Origin: an uncultured Bacteroidia bacterium
Lineage (GTDB): Bacteria; Bacteroidota; Bacteroidia; Bacteroidales; Prolixibacteraceae
Assembly: GCA_903907075.1 (NCBI GenBank)
Contig: CAIVMQ010000113.1
Span: forward strand, 1 to 64,000
Reading direction: 5' to 3'
Length of the DNA stretch: 64,000 nt
Part shown: positions 17,172-26,690 of the stretch, in pieces
How the letters are laid out: each line of letters starts with the position of its first letter
Position numbering within the stretch: position 1 is the stretch's first letter
Made by a program: the position numbers and the translations under genes
The notes under the pieces: model-generated
What the model saw: the letters and a program-made list of their open reading frames with translations, nothing else
What the model was told of the DNA's origin: nothing
Database searches by the model: none

Positions 17172-18347
17172 TTACTCAGTAGATATATTTCCTACCGGAG
17201 CATACATTCGAACTTCATCACGTGTTATTGATTTAGTACACAAAATAATTAACCGTTCAATTACATTGCGAAATTCTCTGATATTTCCCGGCCATTGATG
17301 GTTTTGTAATTCTTCAAGAGCTTCAGGTTCGATCTCTTTAGGGGGTTGGCCGTATTCGGAGCAGATCATCTCAATAAAGTGTTGTGCCAATAGGGGGATA
17401 TCTTCTTTTCTGCTTTCAAGCGAGGGGACTTTGATAAGGATTACACTTAGACGGTGGTACAAATCTTCGCGGAAATTACCATTGCGGATCTCTTGATTAA
17501 GATCTTTATTCGTGGCAGCAATGACCCTGACATTAACTTTAATGGGGCTATCGCTCCCTACCCGAGTTATGATATTTTCCTGCAGTGCACGTAATACTTT
17601 TGATTGTGCCGAATAACTCATGTCTCCTATTTCATCCAAGAAAAGTGTCCCGCCATCAGCTTGCTCAAATTTGCCTTTGCGTTGCCTGATTGCTGAGGTG
17701 AAGGCCCCTTTTTCGTGCCCAAATAATTCACTCTCAATTAATTCAGAAGGAATAGCCGCGCAGTTGACCTCTATAAATGGGGCCTCCGAACGTGCAGAGA
17801 GCTGATGCAGTCGACGCGCGACAAGCTCTTTCCCTGTGCCATTAGCACCCGTAATAAGAACTTTGGCATCCGTGGGGGCAACGCGATCGGTCATCTCAAT
17901 CACTTTTTTTATTGGCAGTGATTCCCCTATGATCTCATACTGTTTGTTGATTTTTTGTTTTAATACAAGGGTCTCTTTAACCAGCAGCGTTTTATTACCC
18001 GCATTTCGAATGGTAATTAATAATCGGTTTAAGTCAAGAGGTTTAACGATAAAATCGAATGCCCCCTTTTTAATTGCCTCTACGGCTGTGTCAATATTCC
18101 CATGCCCCGATATCATAACGACTGTTGTTTCTGGCTTGAGCTCGATGATCTTCTCAAGCACCTCTATCCCATCCATCTCAGGCATTTTAATGTCGCAAAG
18201 GATAATGTCATAATCTGTTGCTTTTGCCATCTCAAGTCCCAAAGCCCCATTCTCTGCAACCTCAACGGCATACCCTTCAAAGCCTAAGATCTCCTTTAAG
18301 GTATTTCGGATGCTCCGCTCATCATCGATAACCAATATCTTTACCAT
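17172..18347 (-). CDS. NtrC-family sigma-54 response regulator without a DNA-binding domain
   Basis: A 391-residue protein: receiver domain (residues 1-120; phosphoacceptor D in DIILCDIKMPEMDG, K in FIVKPLDL), then the AAA+ domain with Walker A TGANGTGKE, GAFTSA in place of the canonical GAFTGA, Walker B GGTLFLDEIGD, and the arginine-finger region FREDLYHRL. The protein ends about 25 residues after WPGNIREFRNVIERL, so the usual Fis-type helix-turn-helix is missing. Close homologues that I recall from other Bacteroidota share both the GAFTSA and the missing HTH, so this is probably a family trait, not a truncation. It is the last gene of an nhaD-ppx-regulator unit, two bases after ppx. No histidine kinase is in the window. 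Confidence 0.9.
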   Translation of the reverse strand: MVKILVIDDERSIRNTLKEILGFEGYAVEVAENGALGLEMAKATDYDIILCDIKMPEMDGIEVLEKIIELKPETTVVMISGHGNIDTAVEAIKKGAFDFIVKPLDLNRLLITIRNAGNKTLLVKETLVLKQKINKQYEIIGESLPIKKVIEMTDRVAPTDAKVLITGANGTGKELVARRLHQLSARSEAPFIEVNCAAIPSELIESELFGHEKGAFTSAIRQRKGKFEQADGGTLFLDEIGDMSYSAQSKVLRALQENIITRVGSDSPIKVNVRVIAATNKDLNQEIRNGNFREDLYHRLSVILIKVPSLESRKEDIPLLAQHFIEMICSEYGQPPKEIEPEALEELQNHQWPGNIREFRNVIERLIILCTKSITRDEVRMYAPVGNISTE

Positions 18348-18349
18348 CT

Positions 18350-19285
18350 TTAAATATTATATTTTTTACCAATTAGTTGATCCATAACTCCCTCTTTGAG
18401 TGAATTATGGGTGTGGATAAGTCTGTTGATCTGTAATTTCCCAAGTAAAAAGTTGGTGAAGATTGAAGCAATTACAATCATTTCGACACGCATAATCTCC
18501 ATCCCTTTAAGTGTACTTCGTGATTGATGATTTGAATCAATAAGCTTTTTGTGGATCACGCTATAGTCGGCCAGGGGAAGTTCTGATACGGTTCTTATTT
18601 TTCTGTCGGGCTCCTCTTGTTCATAAATATCCATAAATGTGTCAAAGGCACCCGAGCAACCTACGAGTGTTTGTGGCCGATGTTTATTGCTTACTTCCCA
18701 GAGCTCAGAGAGGTGGCTGTCGAACCAATTTTCAATAGCTGAAATTTCTGTTGACGTGGTTGGATCTGACATCGGGACTACTTCTAAAACTCGGGCTATA
18801 CCAATATTGACGCTTCGCTTCCAGATTATCGTGTCGTCCTCAGCTAGAATAAACTCAATGCTTCCACCTCCAATGTCAACGATAAGGTATTTACCGATTC
18901 GAGAAGGCAGTGCAAGGCGAACTCCTCTGAAAATTAGTAATGCCTCAGTCTCCCCATCGATGATTTCGATCTTCCATCCTAACTTATCGGAGCTCTTCTT
19001 TAGAAATTCATCTCTGTTTAAGGCTCCTCGCAGAGCCGATGTGCCAATCACGCGTAAAGGGATATCCCCGTATTTCTTTAAGGTAGTAGCATGTTGCTGA
19101 AGTGCTCCGATGCCACGTTCCATCGCATCTGGAAGTAATATCATGTTATTTATACCTCCACGACCAAGTTTAACCGGCAGCTTTTTATCGTATACCGTGC
19201 GGCATGAGCCGTCTGGCTCAAGATACGCTATTAGTAAGTTGCAGGTATTTGTCCCAAGATCTATTACCGCATAATGGTTCATCAC
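18350..19285 (-). CDS. ppx: Ppx/GppA-family exopolyphosphatase
   Basis: A 311-residue phosphatase of the ASKHA fold that hydrolyses polyphosphate and/or pppGpp. Motifs: DLGTNTCNLLIAY (phosphate 1), GTSALRGALNRDEF, IDGETEALLIFRGV, and LIVDIGGGSIEFIL (phosphate 2). It has only the two N-terminal catalytic domains, lacking the C-terminal HD and accessory domains of E. coli Ppx; this short form is common in Bacteroidota. It lies between nhaD (42 bases) and the response-regulator gene (2 bases). Confidence 0.92.
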   Translation of the reverse strand: MMNHYAVIDLGTNTCNLLIAYLEPDGSCRTVYDKKLPVKLGRGGINNMILLPDAMERGIGALQQHATTLKKYGDIPLRVIGTSALRGALNRDEFLKKSSDKLGWKIEIIDGETEALLIFRGVRLALPSRIGKYLIVDIGGGSIEFILAEDDTIIWKRSVNIGIARVLEVVPMSDPTTSTEISAIENWFDSHLSELWEVSNKHRPQTLVGCSGAFDTFMDIYEQEEPDRKIRTVSELPLADYSVIHKKLIDSNHQSRSTLKGMEIMRVEMIVIASIFTNFLLGKLQINRLIHTHNSLKEGVMDQLIGKKYNI

Positions 19286-19327
19286 ACTAAATTAGATTGG
19301 TGTAAAGGTAATTCATAACTTGTTTAT

Positions 19328-20611
19328 TTAGATTCTCACGAGGTAATTTTGCACGATATAGGTTATCGCTCCGGCAAAATAGCCTAGTGTGGCAATTAGC
19401 GATATTTTTCTGAGATACCAGAAGAAACTTATTTTCTCCATCCCCATAGCGGCAATACCTGCTGCAGATCCTATTATCAGTATGCTCCCTCCCGTGCCAA
19501 CACAGTATGCCAGAAACTCCCATAAATAATGGTCCGTAGGATAATTTGTAAGATTAAACATTCCTTGAGATACAGCAACTAATGGAACATTATCTATAAC
19601 TGCAGATATGAGTCCTAGTAATATAACAATCACATTCAGGTTGCCAATTTCGGTGCTCATCCATTGGGCTAATTCAGCGAGTATTCCTGAGGATTGCAGC
19701 GCTGCAACACTGATTAGAATGCCGAAGAAAAACAAGATGCTTGAGGTGTCTATTTTTCGCAGCGCCTGGGCTACGGAGAATCGGTGCCTGATGGACTCCT
19801 CTTTTTGTTGGTGAATGATCTCCGTAATTACCCAGACTATTCCCAACCCCGCCAAGATCCCTAAATAGGGTGGGAGGTGGGTAACCATTTTAAAGAGTGG
19901 GACTAACATTAAAATGAGCACTCCCGAGCTAAAAACGATTAGCTGGTGTTTTTTCGAAATCTCAACTTTTTCAGTCAATTCAGTTATTAAAGGTTTGGCA
20001 ATTAAACCTTTAAGTTTTACTGATACAACCAATAGCGGGACAATCAAGGCTATAAGACTCGGGAGGAATAGCTTAACCATAATATTTGTCGTAGTTATCT
20101 GCCCTCCAAGCCAAAGCATCGTCGTAGTTACGTCGCCAATTGGGGTCCAAGCACCCCCGGCATTTGCCGCTACAACAACAATTCCTGCGAAAAATAGACG
20201 GTCTTGCTGGTGTTTTATAAGCTTCTTGAGCAACGAAATAACTACGATTGTGGTTGTCAGATTGTCTAGTACCGCAGAGAGAAAAAAAGTGAGTAGTGCA
20301 ATAATCCAAATTAGCTTTCGTTTGTCGGTTTGTGTTATTCTACGCGTGATTAGGTCAAACCCGGCATGGGCATCAATTAATTCTACAATAGTCATAGCTC
20401 CCAGCAGGAAAAACAAGATTCCTGATAGTTCCCCGAGATGTTCTGTTAATTGGAGATTAACAAGTGTTTTGTCTGCAGAGAATAGGCTGTATATAGTCCA
20501 GCACAGGACGCCCGTAATCAGAGCAATGGCCGATTTATTAATTTTAATACCGCTTTCAAAGGCTATCAGGAGATACCCTAAACTAAAAACGATTATCACA
20601 AGAATTATCAT
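19328..20611 (-). CDS. nhaD: Na+/H+ antiporter NhaD
   Basis: A 427-residue inner-membrane antiporter with 11-13 predicted membrane helices. NhaD-type features include LTGVLCWTIYSLF near the N terminus, the central DNLTTTIVVISLL and NAGGAWTPIGDVTT segments with buried charged/polar residues, and DNVPLVAVSQGMF in the second half; these paired D-N motifs mark the ArsB/NhaD family. It would export sodium, fitting a salt-exposed or fermentative lifestyle. First gene of the nhaD-ppx-regulator unit. Confidence 0.92.
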   Translation of the reverse strand: MIILVIIVFSLGYLLIAFESGIKINKSAIALITGVLCWTIYSLFSADKTLVNLQLTEHLGELSGILFFLLGAMTIVELIDAHAGFDLITRRITQTDKRKLIWIIALLTFFLSAVLDNLTTTIVVISLLKKLIKHQQDRLFFAGIVVVAANAGGAWTPIGDVTTTMLWLGGQITTTNIMVKLFLPSLIALIVPLLVVSVKLKGLIAKPLITELTEKVEISKKHQLIVFSSGVLILMLVPLFKMVTHLPPYLGILAGLGIVWVITEIIHQQKEESIRHRFSVAQALRKIDTSSILFFFGILISVAALQSSGILAELAQWMSTEIGNLNVIVILLGLISAVIDNVPLVAVSQGMFNLTNYPTDHYLWEFLAYCVGTGGSILIIGSAAGIAAMGMEKISFFWYLRKISLIATLGYFAGAITYIVQNYLVRI

Positions 20612-20757
20612 TCAGTAGTTTTATATTTTAAAATTTAATAGGATGCATGAAAATTAAAAGATTAAATCTGCACTACGATTTAGATCTATTTAAGAGGGGT
20701 AAATTTACATATCTTATTTTCAAACCACACAATTCGTTCAGATAATCTTATTCGAAG

Positions 20758-20793
20758 AAAAAGGCAGGCGCCATGTGAGCTTCCTGCCTTTTT
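20758..20793 (-). terminator. Terminator after the ABC-2 exporter operon
   Basis: AAAAAGGCAGG pairs with CCTGCCTTTTT (11 bp) across a 14-base loop. It lies 39 bases downstream of the ABC permease gene; on the minus strand the stem ends in T5. Confidence 0.75.
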
Positions 20794-20831
20794 ATATTTA
20801 GGCATTCTCCTAAATATTCCTGGTAGATCTG

Positions 20832-22166
20832 TTATGATTTATACATCAGCCATTTTCCGAGTTCTTTCCAGGATGGTTTTTTGCCGTACATCAGTATTCC
20901 GGTGCGGTAAATTTTTGCCGTTATCCACACCATTGCCACAAAGGTTATTATGAGTAAAAACATTGAAAGAAGTAATTGCCAGATAGGTACGCCAAACGGT
21001 ATCCGAGCCATCATAACGATTGGAGAAGTGAATGGAATCATGCTGAACCAGAAGGCAATCGGGCCATCGGGGCTGCGTAAGGCACTTACCATTACCATGA
21101 TAGACACGATAATTGGAAGGGTGATGGGAAGCATGAACTGCTGGGCATCTTCCTGGACATCAATAGCCGAGCCGACAGCAGCAAACATAGAGCTATAGAG
21201 CAGATAACCTCCAATAAAGAAGAAGATAAAACAACCAATAATAAGTGGGAAGTTTATTGTTCCAACCATAGCCAGCAGATCCTGAATTTTATCAAGCTCA
21301 GGTCCTCCAGCCTGTTGCATGGAATCCTGCTGCTCGATTACATTTTGCATCTGGTGAGCTTGTGCTGGGCTGGGATAGAAGCTTTTTGATGCTGTGAGGA
21401 TTGCAATTCCAAGAATTACCCATAAAGCAAATTGGGTTAGTCCTACCAAGGCTATACCTACGATCTTACCCATCATCAGCTGAAAGGGCCTAACACTGGA
21501 TATTATAACCTCCACAATACGGCTTTGCTTTTCCTCCATAACCCCTTGCATCACCATTGTACCATAAATAAATATAAATAAATAGATCATAAACCCAAAA
21601 ATGTATCCCAAAACCATTCCAATCTCGGTAGAGCTTTTTTCTACCACGCCTCCATCGCCTACCTTAATGGTGTCTAGATTGATATGGGTTTTTGTCGCTG
21701 CAAGTTTCTTCTCCAGATCCGGTATTGCTGTTTGCCGAACCACCTCAGCCATCTTATCTTTTTCAATTACCCCTTGTATCTTATCCTTAATTTGTGATTT
21801 AAGATCAAAAGCGATGTTGTTTGCAGACAAAACCTGAACAGTTTTGGTTATGAGAAAATTGGGTTCAATATCTACAAGGGCATAATAGTTTGAATTCTTA
21901 ATGTCGCTTTTTGAACTCACAAATTCATCACGTGGAATAAACTGGAATTTTGTGAACTCTGAGTTTTCAAGTCTTCCCAGAAAAACTGCAGACCCATCAT
22001 ATACTCCGATAGTTCGCGTTTGTTCATCACCCATAGAGGCAAAATAGGCGGGTAAAATAATTAATGCAGCCATTATTACCGGCATCAGCAAGGTTAGAAA
22101 AATAAATGATTTTTTCTGAACACGTGTGGTGTATTCCCTTTTTAATATCAATAGAATTTTATGCAT
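20832..22166 (-). CDS. ABC-2 type exporter permease (NatB-like)
   Basis: A 444-residue permease: one N-terminal helix (SFIFLTLLMPVIMAALIILPAYF), a ~150-residue periplasmic domain, and then five or six helices including the GTMVMQGVMEEKQSRIVEVIISS segment characteristic of NatB/ABC-2 permeases. It is directly downstream of the matching ATPase gene (12-base gap). The substrate could be sodium or an antibiotic-like compound by analogy with NatAB; the sequence does not decide. Confidence 0.88.
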   Translation of the reverse strand: MHKILLILKREYTTRVQKKSFIFLTLLMPVIMAALIILPAYFASMGDEQTRTIGVYDGSAVFLGRLENSEFTKFQFIPRDEFVSSKSDIKNSNYYALVDIEPNFLITKTVQVLSANNIAFDLKSQIKDKIQGVIEKDKMAEVVRQTAIPDLEKKLAATKTHINLDTIKVGDGGVVEKSSTEIGMVLGYIFGFMIYLFIFIYGTMVMQGVMEEKQSRIVEVIISSVRPFQLMMGKIVGIALVGLTQFALWVILGIAILTASKSFYPSPAQAHQMQNVIEQQDSMQQAGGPELDKIQDLLAMVGTINFPLIIGCFIFFFIGGYLLYSSMFAAVGSAIDVQEDAQQFMLPITLPIIVSIMVMVSALRSPDGPIAFWFSMIPFTSPIVMMARIPFGVPIWQLLLSMFLLIITFVAMVWITAKIYRTGILMYGKKPSWKELGKWLMYKS

Positions 22167-22178
22167 GAGATGTATGTT

Positions 22179-23096
22179 TTAGGAATTTTGTTTGACAACT
22201 TTAATAAATACTTCGTTCATACTTGGGATTACTTCATTAAACGAAATAAGCTCAACTTGCTCAACGAGATCTTTGATAAGTTCTCGTGAGCTGCTGCCAT
22301 CTGGGTACTGAATACTAAGCCTATTTCCGTGGCCATTCTGTTCGTGTTTTATTATATTGTATTTATTTGCAAGATCATGACTTTTCAGATCGAAAGAGCC
22401 CCGGTAGGCGATGTCATATATATTCGACTTGTATTTCTCCCTGATTTCCTGCGTAGGGCCATCGAGGATCTTTTTAGATTTGTCTATTAGTGCAATATGA
22501 TCGCAAAGTTGTTCTACTGATTCCATGTTATGGGTTGAGAAGATAATGGTGGCACCATCTTTTTTCAGCTGCAGGATCTCGCGTGTTATTAGATCTGTAT
22601 TGATGGGATCAAATCCACTGAAAGGCTCATCGAAGATCAGAAGTCGTGGTTTGTGAAGTACAGTACATATGAACTGTACTTTTTGCTGCATCCCTTTGGA
22701 GAGCTCCATAACTTTCTTATCCCACCACGAGGTGATCTCAAATTTCTCAAACCAAATCTTTAATTCTTTCATCGCATCATGGCGCGACAACCCCTTTAGT
22801 TGTCCTAAATACAATGCCTGCTCTCCCACCTTCATCTTCTTGTAAAGCCCCCTTTCCTCAGGAAGATAGCCGATTTGACTAATATCGCCGGGCTTTAGTG
22901 GTCGGCCATCAAGCCATACTGAGCCACTGTCAGGCGCTGTTATCTGATTAATAATTCGGATAAGGGTGGTTTTACCAGCTCCGTTTGGACCCAATAAACC
23001 AAAAATCGTCCCTTCCTCAACCGAGACGGAGACATTCGTTAAGGCCTGCTGACTCGAGTAGGTCTTAGAGACTTCTTTTGCAGAAAATAATTCCAT
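22179..23096 (-). CDS. ABC transporter ATP-binding protein (NatA-like)
   Basis: A 305-residue ATPase. Walker A GLLGPNGAGKTT, Q-loop IGYLPEERGLYKKM, signature MELSKGMQQKVQ, Walker B RLLIFDEPFSGFDP and H-loop IIFSTHNM are all intact, followed by a ~90-residue C-terminal extension (DUF4162-like). It pairs with the downstream ABC-2 permease, forming an exporter. Confidence 0.93.
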   Translation of the reverse strand: MELFSAKEVSKTYSSQQALTNVSVSVEEGTIFGLLGPNGAGKTTLIRIINQITAPDSGSVWLDGRPLKPGDISQIGYLPEERGLYKKMKVGEQALYLGQLKGLSRHDAMKELKIWFEKFEITSWWDKKVMELSKGMQQKVQFICTVLHKPRLLIFDEPFSGFDPINTDLITREILQLKKDGATIIFSTHNMESVEQLCDHIALIDKSKKILDGPTQEIREKYKSNIYDIAYRGSFDLKSHDLANKYNIIKHEQNGHGNRLSIQYPDGSSSRELIKDLVEQVELISFNEVIPSMNEVFIKVVKQNS

Positions 23097-23116
23097 AGCT
23101 CTAAATGGTTTAATAA

Positions 23117-24100
23117 TTATTTGTAATCCTCATCCTCATACTCGTCTTCAACGTATATAGCCAAATCATCGGTTATCGGATAGTTCACTTTAAAGAATAG
23201 ATAAGTCCATCGTGGCCATTTAAATTTCTGTCGGGTAATATAGAGAAACAATAGTGACATACTAATAAGTGCAACAATATTTAGTTTTGGGTTTAAACGA
23301 GTAATTTGGAATAATGCGGACATGTGAACCTCGCTGGAATCCTCAATAAAGAAAAGAGAAAAATATATAGTGTTAATAGCATGCACTCCAAGGGCCATTT
23401 CAAGCCCTTCGTCCATAAGGGTGATAATTCCAAAAAAAATCCCATACCAGATATATTGAGGCAGTGTATTGAATGGTTCAATAACGTGTTGTTCCAGATT
23501 TGTAATTTGGATGGCTCCAGAAATTAGAGCGGTCACTAACAAAGTTAACCATTTAAATTTAATTATTTGTGAAAATCCTTGCATCAAATATCCTCTGAAA
23601 AATACCTCCTGAAATGCTATTTGAAGTGGGATAAGTGCAAGCAAATAAAGTGCTAAAGTAAAGAAATACAGTAAGTTGAATTGAATTTTATTTTCTTGGA
23701 TACCTATAAAGGAGATAAATAGTGTGTAAGAGGCAAGGAGCATCAACCATAATCGGGCACCCCAGAAGAAATTTTTCCAGCGAAATGAGGAATAGCTTGT
23801 TAATACAGATAATGGTGTTCGTTCGTGAATGGACTTAATTAAAAGCAGCAGGGTAATTAACCCAACGATATAAGGTATGCTTGACAATAATAGAGCTTCG
23901 AATACTGAGATATTAAAGGGTGAGAGATCCAGCGCGTTTTCAGGATTTAGCTCAATATCGGGATTTTCCTCAAGCTTTAAAAAAGTAAAAATTCTAATCG
24001 GCAGATAGCCTATGATTTGAAATACGGTTGCAACTATTAAAACCAATGCGATCCATCGTCCAATCTCGTTTCTCCCTTGTGTCCCTTGCTCCAAAAACAT
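23117..24100 (-). CDS. CPBP-family intramembrane metalloprotease-like protein
   Basis: A 327-residue membrane protein with seven or eight helices. Motif 1 of the CPBP (Abi/Rce1-like) family appears as QEVFFRGYL (the first glutamate of EExxxR is Gln here), motif 2 as FFGIITLMDEG and motif 3 as GVHAINT with the H..N pair. These residues form the intramembrane metal site. It ends with an acidic tail (EDEYEDEDYK). It is 20 bases upstream of the ABC ATPase gene and may be co-expressed with it. Confidence 0.8.
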   Translation of the reverse strand: MFLEQGTQGRNEIGRWIALVLIVATVFQIIGYLPIRIFTFLKLEENPDIELNPENALDLSPFNISVFEALLLSSIPYIVGLITLLLLIKSIHERTPLSVLTSYSSFRWKNFFWGARLWLMLLASYTLFISFIGIQENKIQFNLLYFFTLALYLLALIPLQIAFQEVFFRGYLMQGFSQIIKFKWLTLLVTALISGAIQITNLEQHVIEPFNTLPQYIWYGIFFGIITLMDEGLEMALGVHAINTIYFSLFFIEDSSEVHMSALFQITRLNPKLNIVALISMSLLFLYITRQKFKWPRWTYLFFKVNYPITDDLAIYVEDEYEDEDYK

Positions 24101-24159
24101 GTAGCATTATTTTTATTAAGTAAACTACTAAATTTACACTAATTCTGGAGAAACGTGTA

Positions 24160-24648
24160 TTAATCGTCTGCTTTTTTAGTATTTAGGTTTAGACCAAATT
24201 TCTCAAGTAACTTTTGCTCCCGATAAATAAATATCTCCTCGAGTTTTGCGCCAATAATCACCTTGTTTGCCAAGGCTCCTAATATTCCAAAGGGAGGTTG
24301 GTAGTCAATAATATCGGTCATTAGAACTCCCCCTTCCACGGGTTCAATCAGATGTTGGTGGTGCCACATCGTATAGGGACCATAGCGCTGTTCATCGACA
24401 AAATATTTCTGATCGGTTACCTGTGTGATCTCTGTCACCCAGGTAGTTCGGATGCCCAGTAAAGGCTTTACATGATAGGCAATGATCATTCCCGCGTACA
24501 TTTTTTCGGGAAGATCGGCAGTGATCACGTCAAATCCCATATACGGAGGGGTGATCAATTTTAAATTGCGGGGAGATGAGATGAAATCCCAAACCTCTTC
24601 AACTGAAGCCGCAATGAATTGTGTTTTACGAAAGGTGTAAACCGGCAT
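24160..24648 (-). CDS. SRPBCC-family ligand-binding protein
   Basis: A 162-residue START-like/polyketide-cyclase fold protein. The N-terminal TFRKTQFIAASVEEVWDFISSPRNLKLITPP is the typical opening strand and helix, and the C-terminal amphipathic helix (IFIYREQKLLEKFG) closes the cavity. Cytoplasmic, probably binding a hydrophobic ligand. It lies just after TspO and the SDR/DUF2867 gene on the same strand; the three look like one unit. Confidence 0.85.
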   Translation of the reverse strand: MPVYTFRKTQFIAASVEEVWDFISSPRNLKLITPPYMGFDVITADLPEKMYAGMIIAYHVKPLLGIRTTWVTEITQVTDQKYFVDEQRYGPYTMWHHQHLIEPVEGGVLMTDIIDYQPPFGILGALANKVIIGAKLEEIFIYREQKLLEKFGLNLNTKKADD

Positions 24649-24667
24649 ATAATTATGTTTTAGTAGA

Positions 24668-25144
24668 TTAATTTAAAAACCAGATATATCCGTTAAGTAC
24701 TGAAGCAAAAGTTACCCACAGCAGGTATGGGATCTGAAGATAGGCTGCAGTTTGATTAACTCTTCTAAAAATAAGTATCATACATACTATACTTAGCCAT
24801 ATTAGGATAATTTCAATAAAGGCAATACCCAGGAGATTGAATTTAAAAAAGAGAAAGCTCCAGAGGAAGTTAAGGGAAATCTGAATGGTGAAAATTACCA
24901 GGGAGTTGGTGCGCTCTTTTCCCGGTTCTGCTCTCCAGATTAGAAAAAGCGATATTCCCATCAGCAAATACAGGAATGTCCATACCGGACCGAAAAGATA
25001 ATTAGGTGGATTGAAGGATGGTTTTATTAAATTCAGGTACCACGATTTAATTCCTGCTGCAGTGGCATATCCAGATACCCCTCCTATAATCAGCGGAAGA
25101 AGTAGGCATATTAAGAGGATGAGAATTGTTTTTATCGTCTTCAT
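24668..25144 (-). CDS. tspO: TspO/MBR (translocator protein) family membrane protein
   Basis: A 158-residue, five-helix protein. Signature residues are visible in KSWYLNLIKPSFNPPNYLFGPVWTFLYLLMGISLFL (W, NPP, GPVW) and NFLWSFLFFKFNLLGIAFIEI, ending in LNGYIWFLN. TspO binds porphyrins and related tetrapyrroles. It is flanked by an SDR/DUF2867 gene (27 bases) and an SRPBCC gene (19 bases); this grouping recurs in Bacteroidota and is sometimes linked to light or oxidative stress, but no photolyase is present here. Confidence 0.92.
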   Translation of the reverse strand: MKTIKTILILLICLLLPLIIGGVSGYATAAGIKSWYLNLIKPSFNPPNYLFGPVWTFLYLLMGISLFLIWRAEPGKERTNSLVIFTIQISLNFLWSFLFFKFNLLGIAFIEIILIWLSIVCMILIFRRVNQTAAYLQIPYLLWVTFASVLNGYIWFLN

Positions 25145-25171
25145 AATTTAAAATTGCACGAATAATGGAGG

Positions 25172-26608
25172 TTATTTATCCGAATTGGCAATTGCTTTGA
25201 TCATACCTTTAAAGATATAACCATGAAATGGCAAGACCGAATACCAATAGAGCCGTCCCCAGATTCCGAGCGGTCTAAATGTTGCTGTTTGAATTAATTC
25301 GTTGTCATTCTGAATTTTAAATTCGAGCCAAGCCTCTCCAGGAAGTTTCATCTCGGCGTAAAGCAATAGGCGTTTCTCACTCTTATTTGCCAATAAGACT
25401 CGCCAGAAATCGAGCGATTCACCTGCCGATATCTCTGATGGGTTTTTCCTTCCGCGCCGAATACCAACGCCTCCTGAAATTCGGTCCAAAGCACCTCTGA
25501 TCTCCCACAGCCAATTGGCATGATACCATCCCCGTGTTCCTCCAATTGACCATATATTTTGCAATACCTGATCCACGGACTTCGTAATTTTAATCTTTCG
25601 CTTGTCGATAAAGCATCCAAATTTAGGTACTTGTATATGAGAGGATATTCCGTTGAGTAGAATTGAACTGGTAAGGGCGTCTTTCCAGCTCGAGACCACT
25701 TGATTTTGCTCTATCTTACCAAAGGCGAGCTGAATAGCCTTATTATATCCGATAAGTTGAATGCCGCCAATGAGTTCATTGAGATTATTCTCCTTGCAAA
25801 TAATCTCTACCTTCATGCTATTTACAAGGTGGCTTGCCAAGGAGTAGGAGGTTGAGGTGACAAAATAGAGCCAGTAGGAGGATAGTCGTGGTGTCATTAC
25901 AGGTACAACCCATATCATTCGCTTTAATCCACGGACCCTTGCAAACCGAAGAAGCATCTCCTTATAGGTAAGTACCTTAGTCCCTCCAATATCATAGCTT
26001 TTATTAAAAGTCGGCTTATTATTCAGTACCCCAACTAAATATTGAAGTACATTTCTTATTGCGATGGGTTGTGATCGGGTGTTAAGCCAGCTGGGGGCTA
26101 CAATAATTGGTAATTTCTCTACCAGATCACGGATAATTTCGAATGAGGCACTCCCTGATCCAATAATTATACCGGCTTTTAATGTTGTCAGGGCGTATTT
26201 TTTTGATTGGAGGATCTCCTCTACATTCTTACGTGAAATAAGATGTTTGGAGAGTTTTGCCGTATTGGTAATTCCACTTAGGTAGATTACCTGGGTGGCG
26301 TTAGTCTGCTCTATTCTGGCTCTGAAGTTGCGTGCCGAAACACCCTCTAATTGAGCAAAGTCACCTAATCTGGTGGCCATCGAGTGGATCAGGTAATAGG
26401 CAGCGTCAATATCGGCAGGTATTTTCTGAAGGCTCTTCGCTTCCAGGAAATTAACCTGTATAACTTCAATGTTAACCGAATTATAACGCTCATGATTAAA
26501 TCGCGAAATGTCGCGAACGCAACAAACCACCTGATGACCATTTTCCAATAATACAGGGAGGAGACGCTGAGCAATATATCCGGTAGCTCCGGTAAGGAGA
26601 ATCTTCAT
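25172..26608 (-). CDS. SDR-family NAD(P)-binding oxidoreductase with DUF2867 domain
   Basis: A 478-residue protein. The N-terminal Rossmann domain has the atypical-SDR glycine motif TGATGYIAQRLLPVL (residues 7-21) and a YLIHSM active-site-like segment. The C-terminal ~150 residues (SAGESLDFWRVLLAN...MKLPGEAWLEF...YWYSVLPFHGYIF) match DUF2867, a lipid/ligand-binding-like domain. The pair is a known fusion of unknown substrate. First gene of the SDR-tspO-SRPBCC unit. Confidence 0.87.
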   Translation of the reverse strand: MKILLTGATGYIAQRLLPVLLENGHQVVCCVRDISRFNHERYNSVNIEVIQVNFLEAKSLQKIPADIDAAYYLIHSMATRLGDFAQLEGVSARNFRARIEQTNATQVIYLSGITNTAKLSKHLISRKNVEEILQSKKYALTTLKAGIIIGSGSASFEIIRDLVEKLPIIVAPSWLNTRSQPIAIRNVLQYLVGVLNNKPTFNKSYDIGGTKVLTYKEMLLRFARVRGLKRMIWVVPVMTPRLSSYWLYFVTSTSYSLASHLVNSMKVEIICKENNLNELIGGIQLIGYNKAIQLAFGKIEQNQVVSSWKDALTSSILLNGISSHIQVPKFGCFIDKRKIKITKSVDQVLQNIWSIGGTRGWYHANWLWEIRGALDRISGGVGIRRGRKNPSEISAGESLDFWRVLLANKSEKRLLLYAEMKLPGEAWLEFKIQNDNELIQTATFRPLGIWGRLYWYSVLPFHGYIFKGMIKAIANSDK

Positions 26609-26690
26609 GATGGATTAGTTGAAATCGAAATGCAAAGTACTCAATTTTTCACGCAACACTATTTGCCATCCATATTAAATAGACTACTGG

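Noticed and set aside
19914-20618. 234-residue plus-strand ORF antisense to nhaD
   Set aside because: Long only because it mirrors a membrane-protein gene; no domain, and nhaD on the other strand is clear.
23117-24100. CPBP protein as an inactive protease because of QExxxR
   Set aside because: The second Glu, the Arg and the late H..N motif are intact, so inactivity cannot be concluded from sequence.
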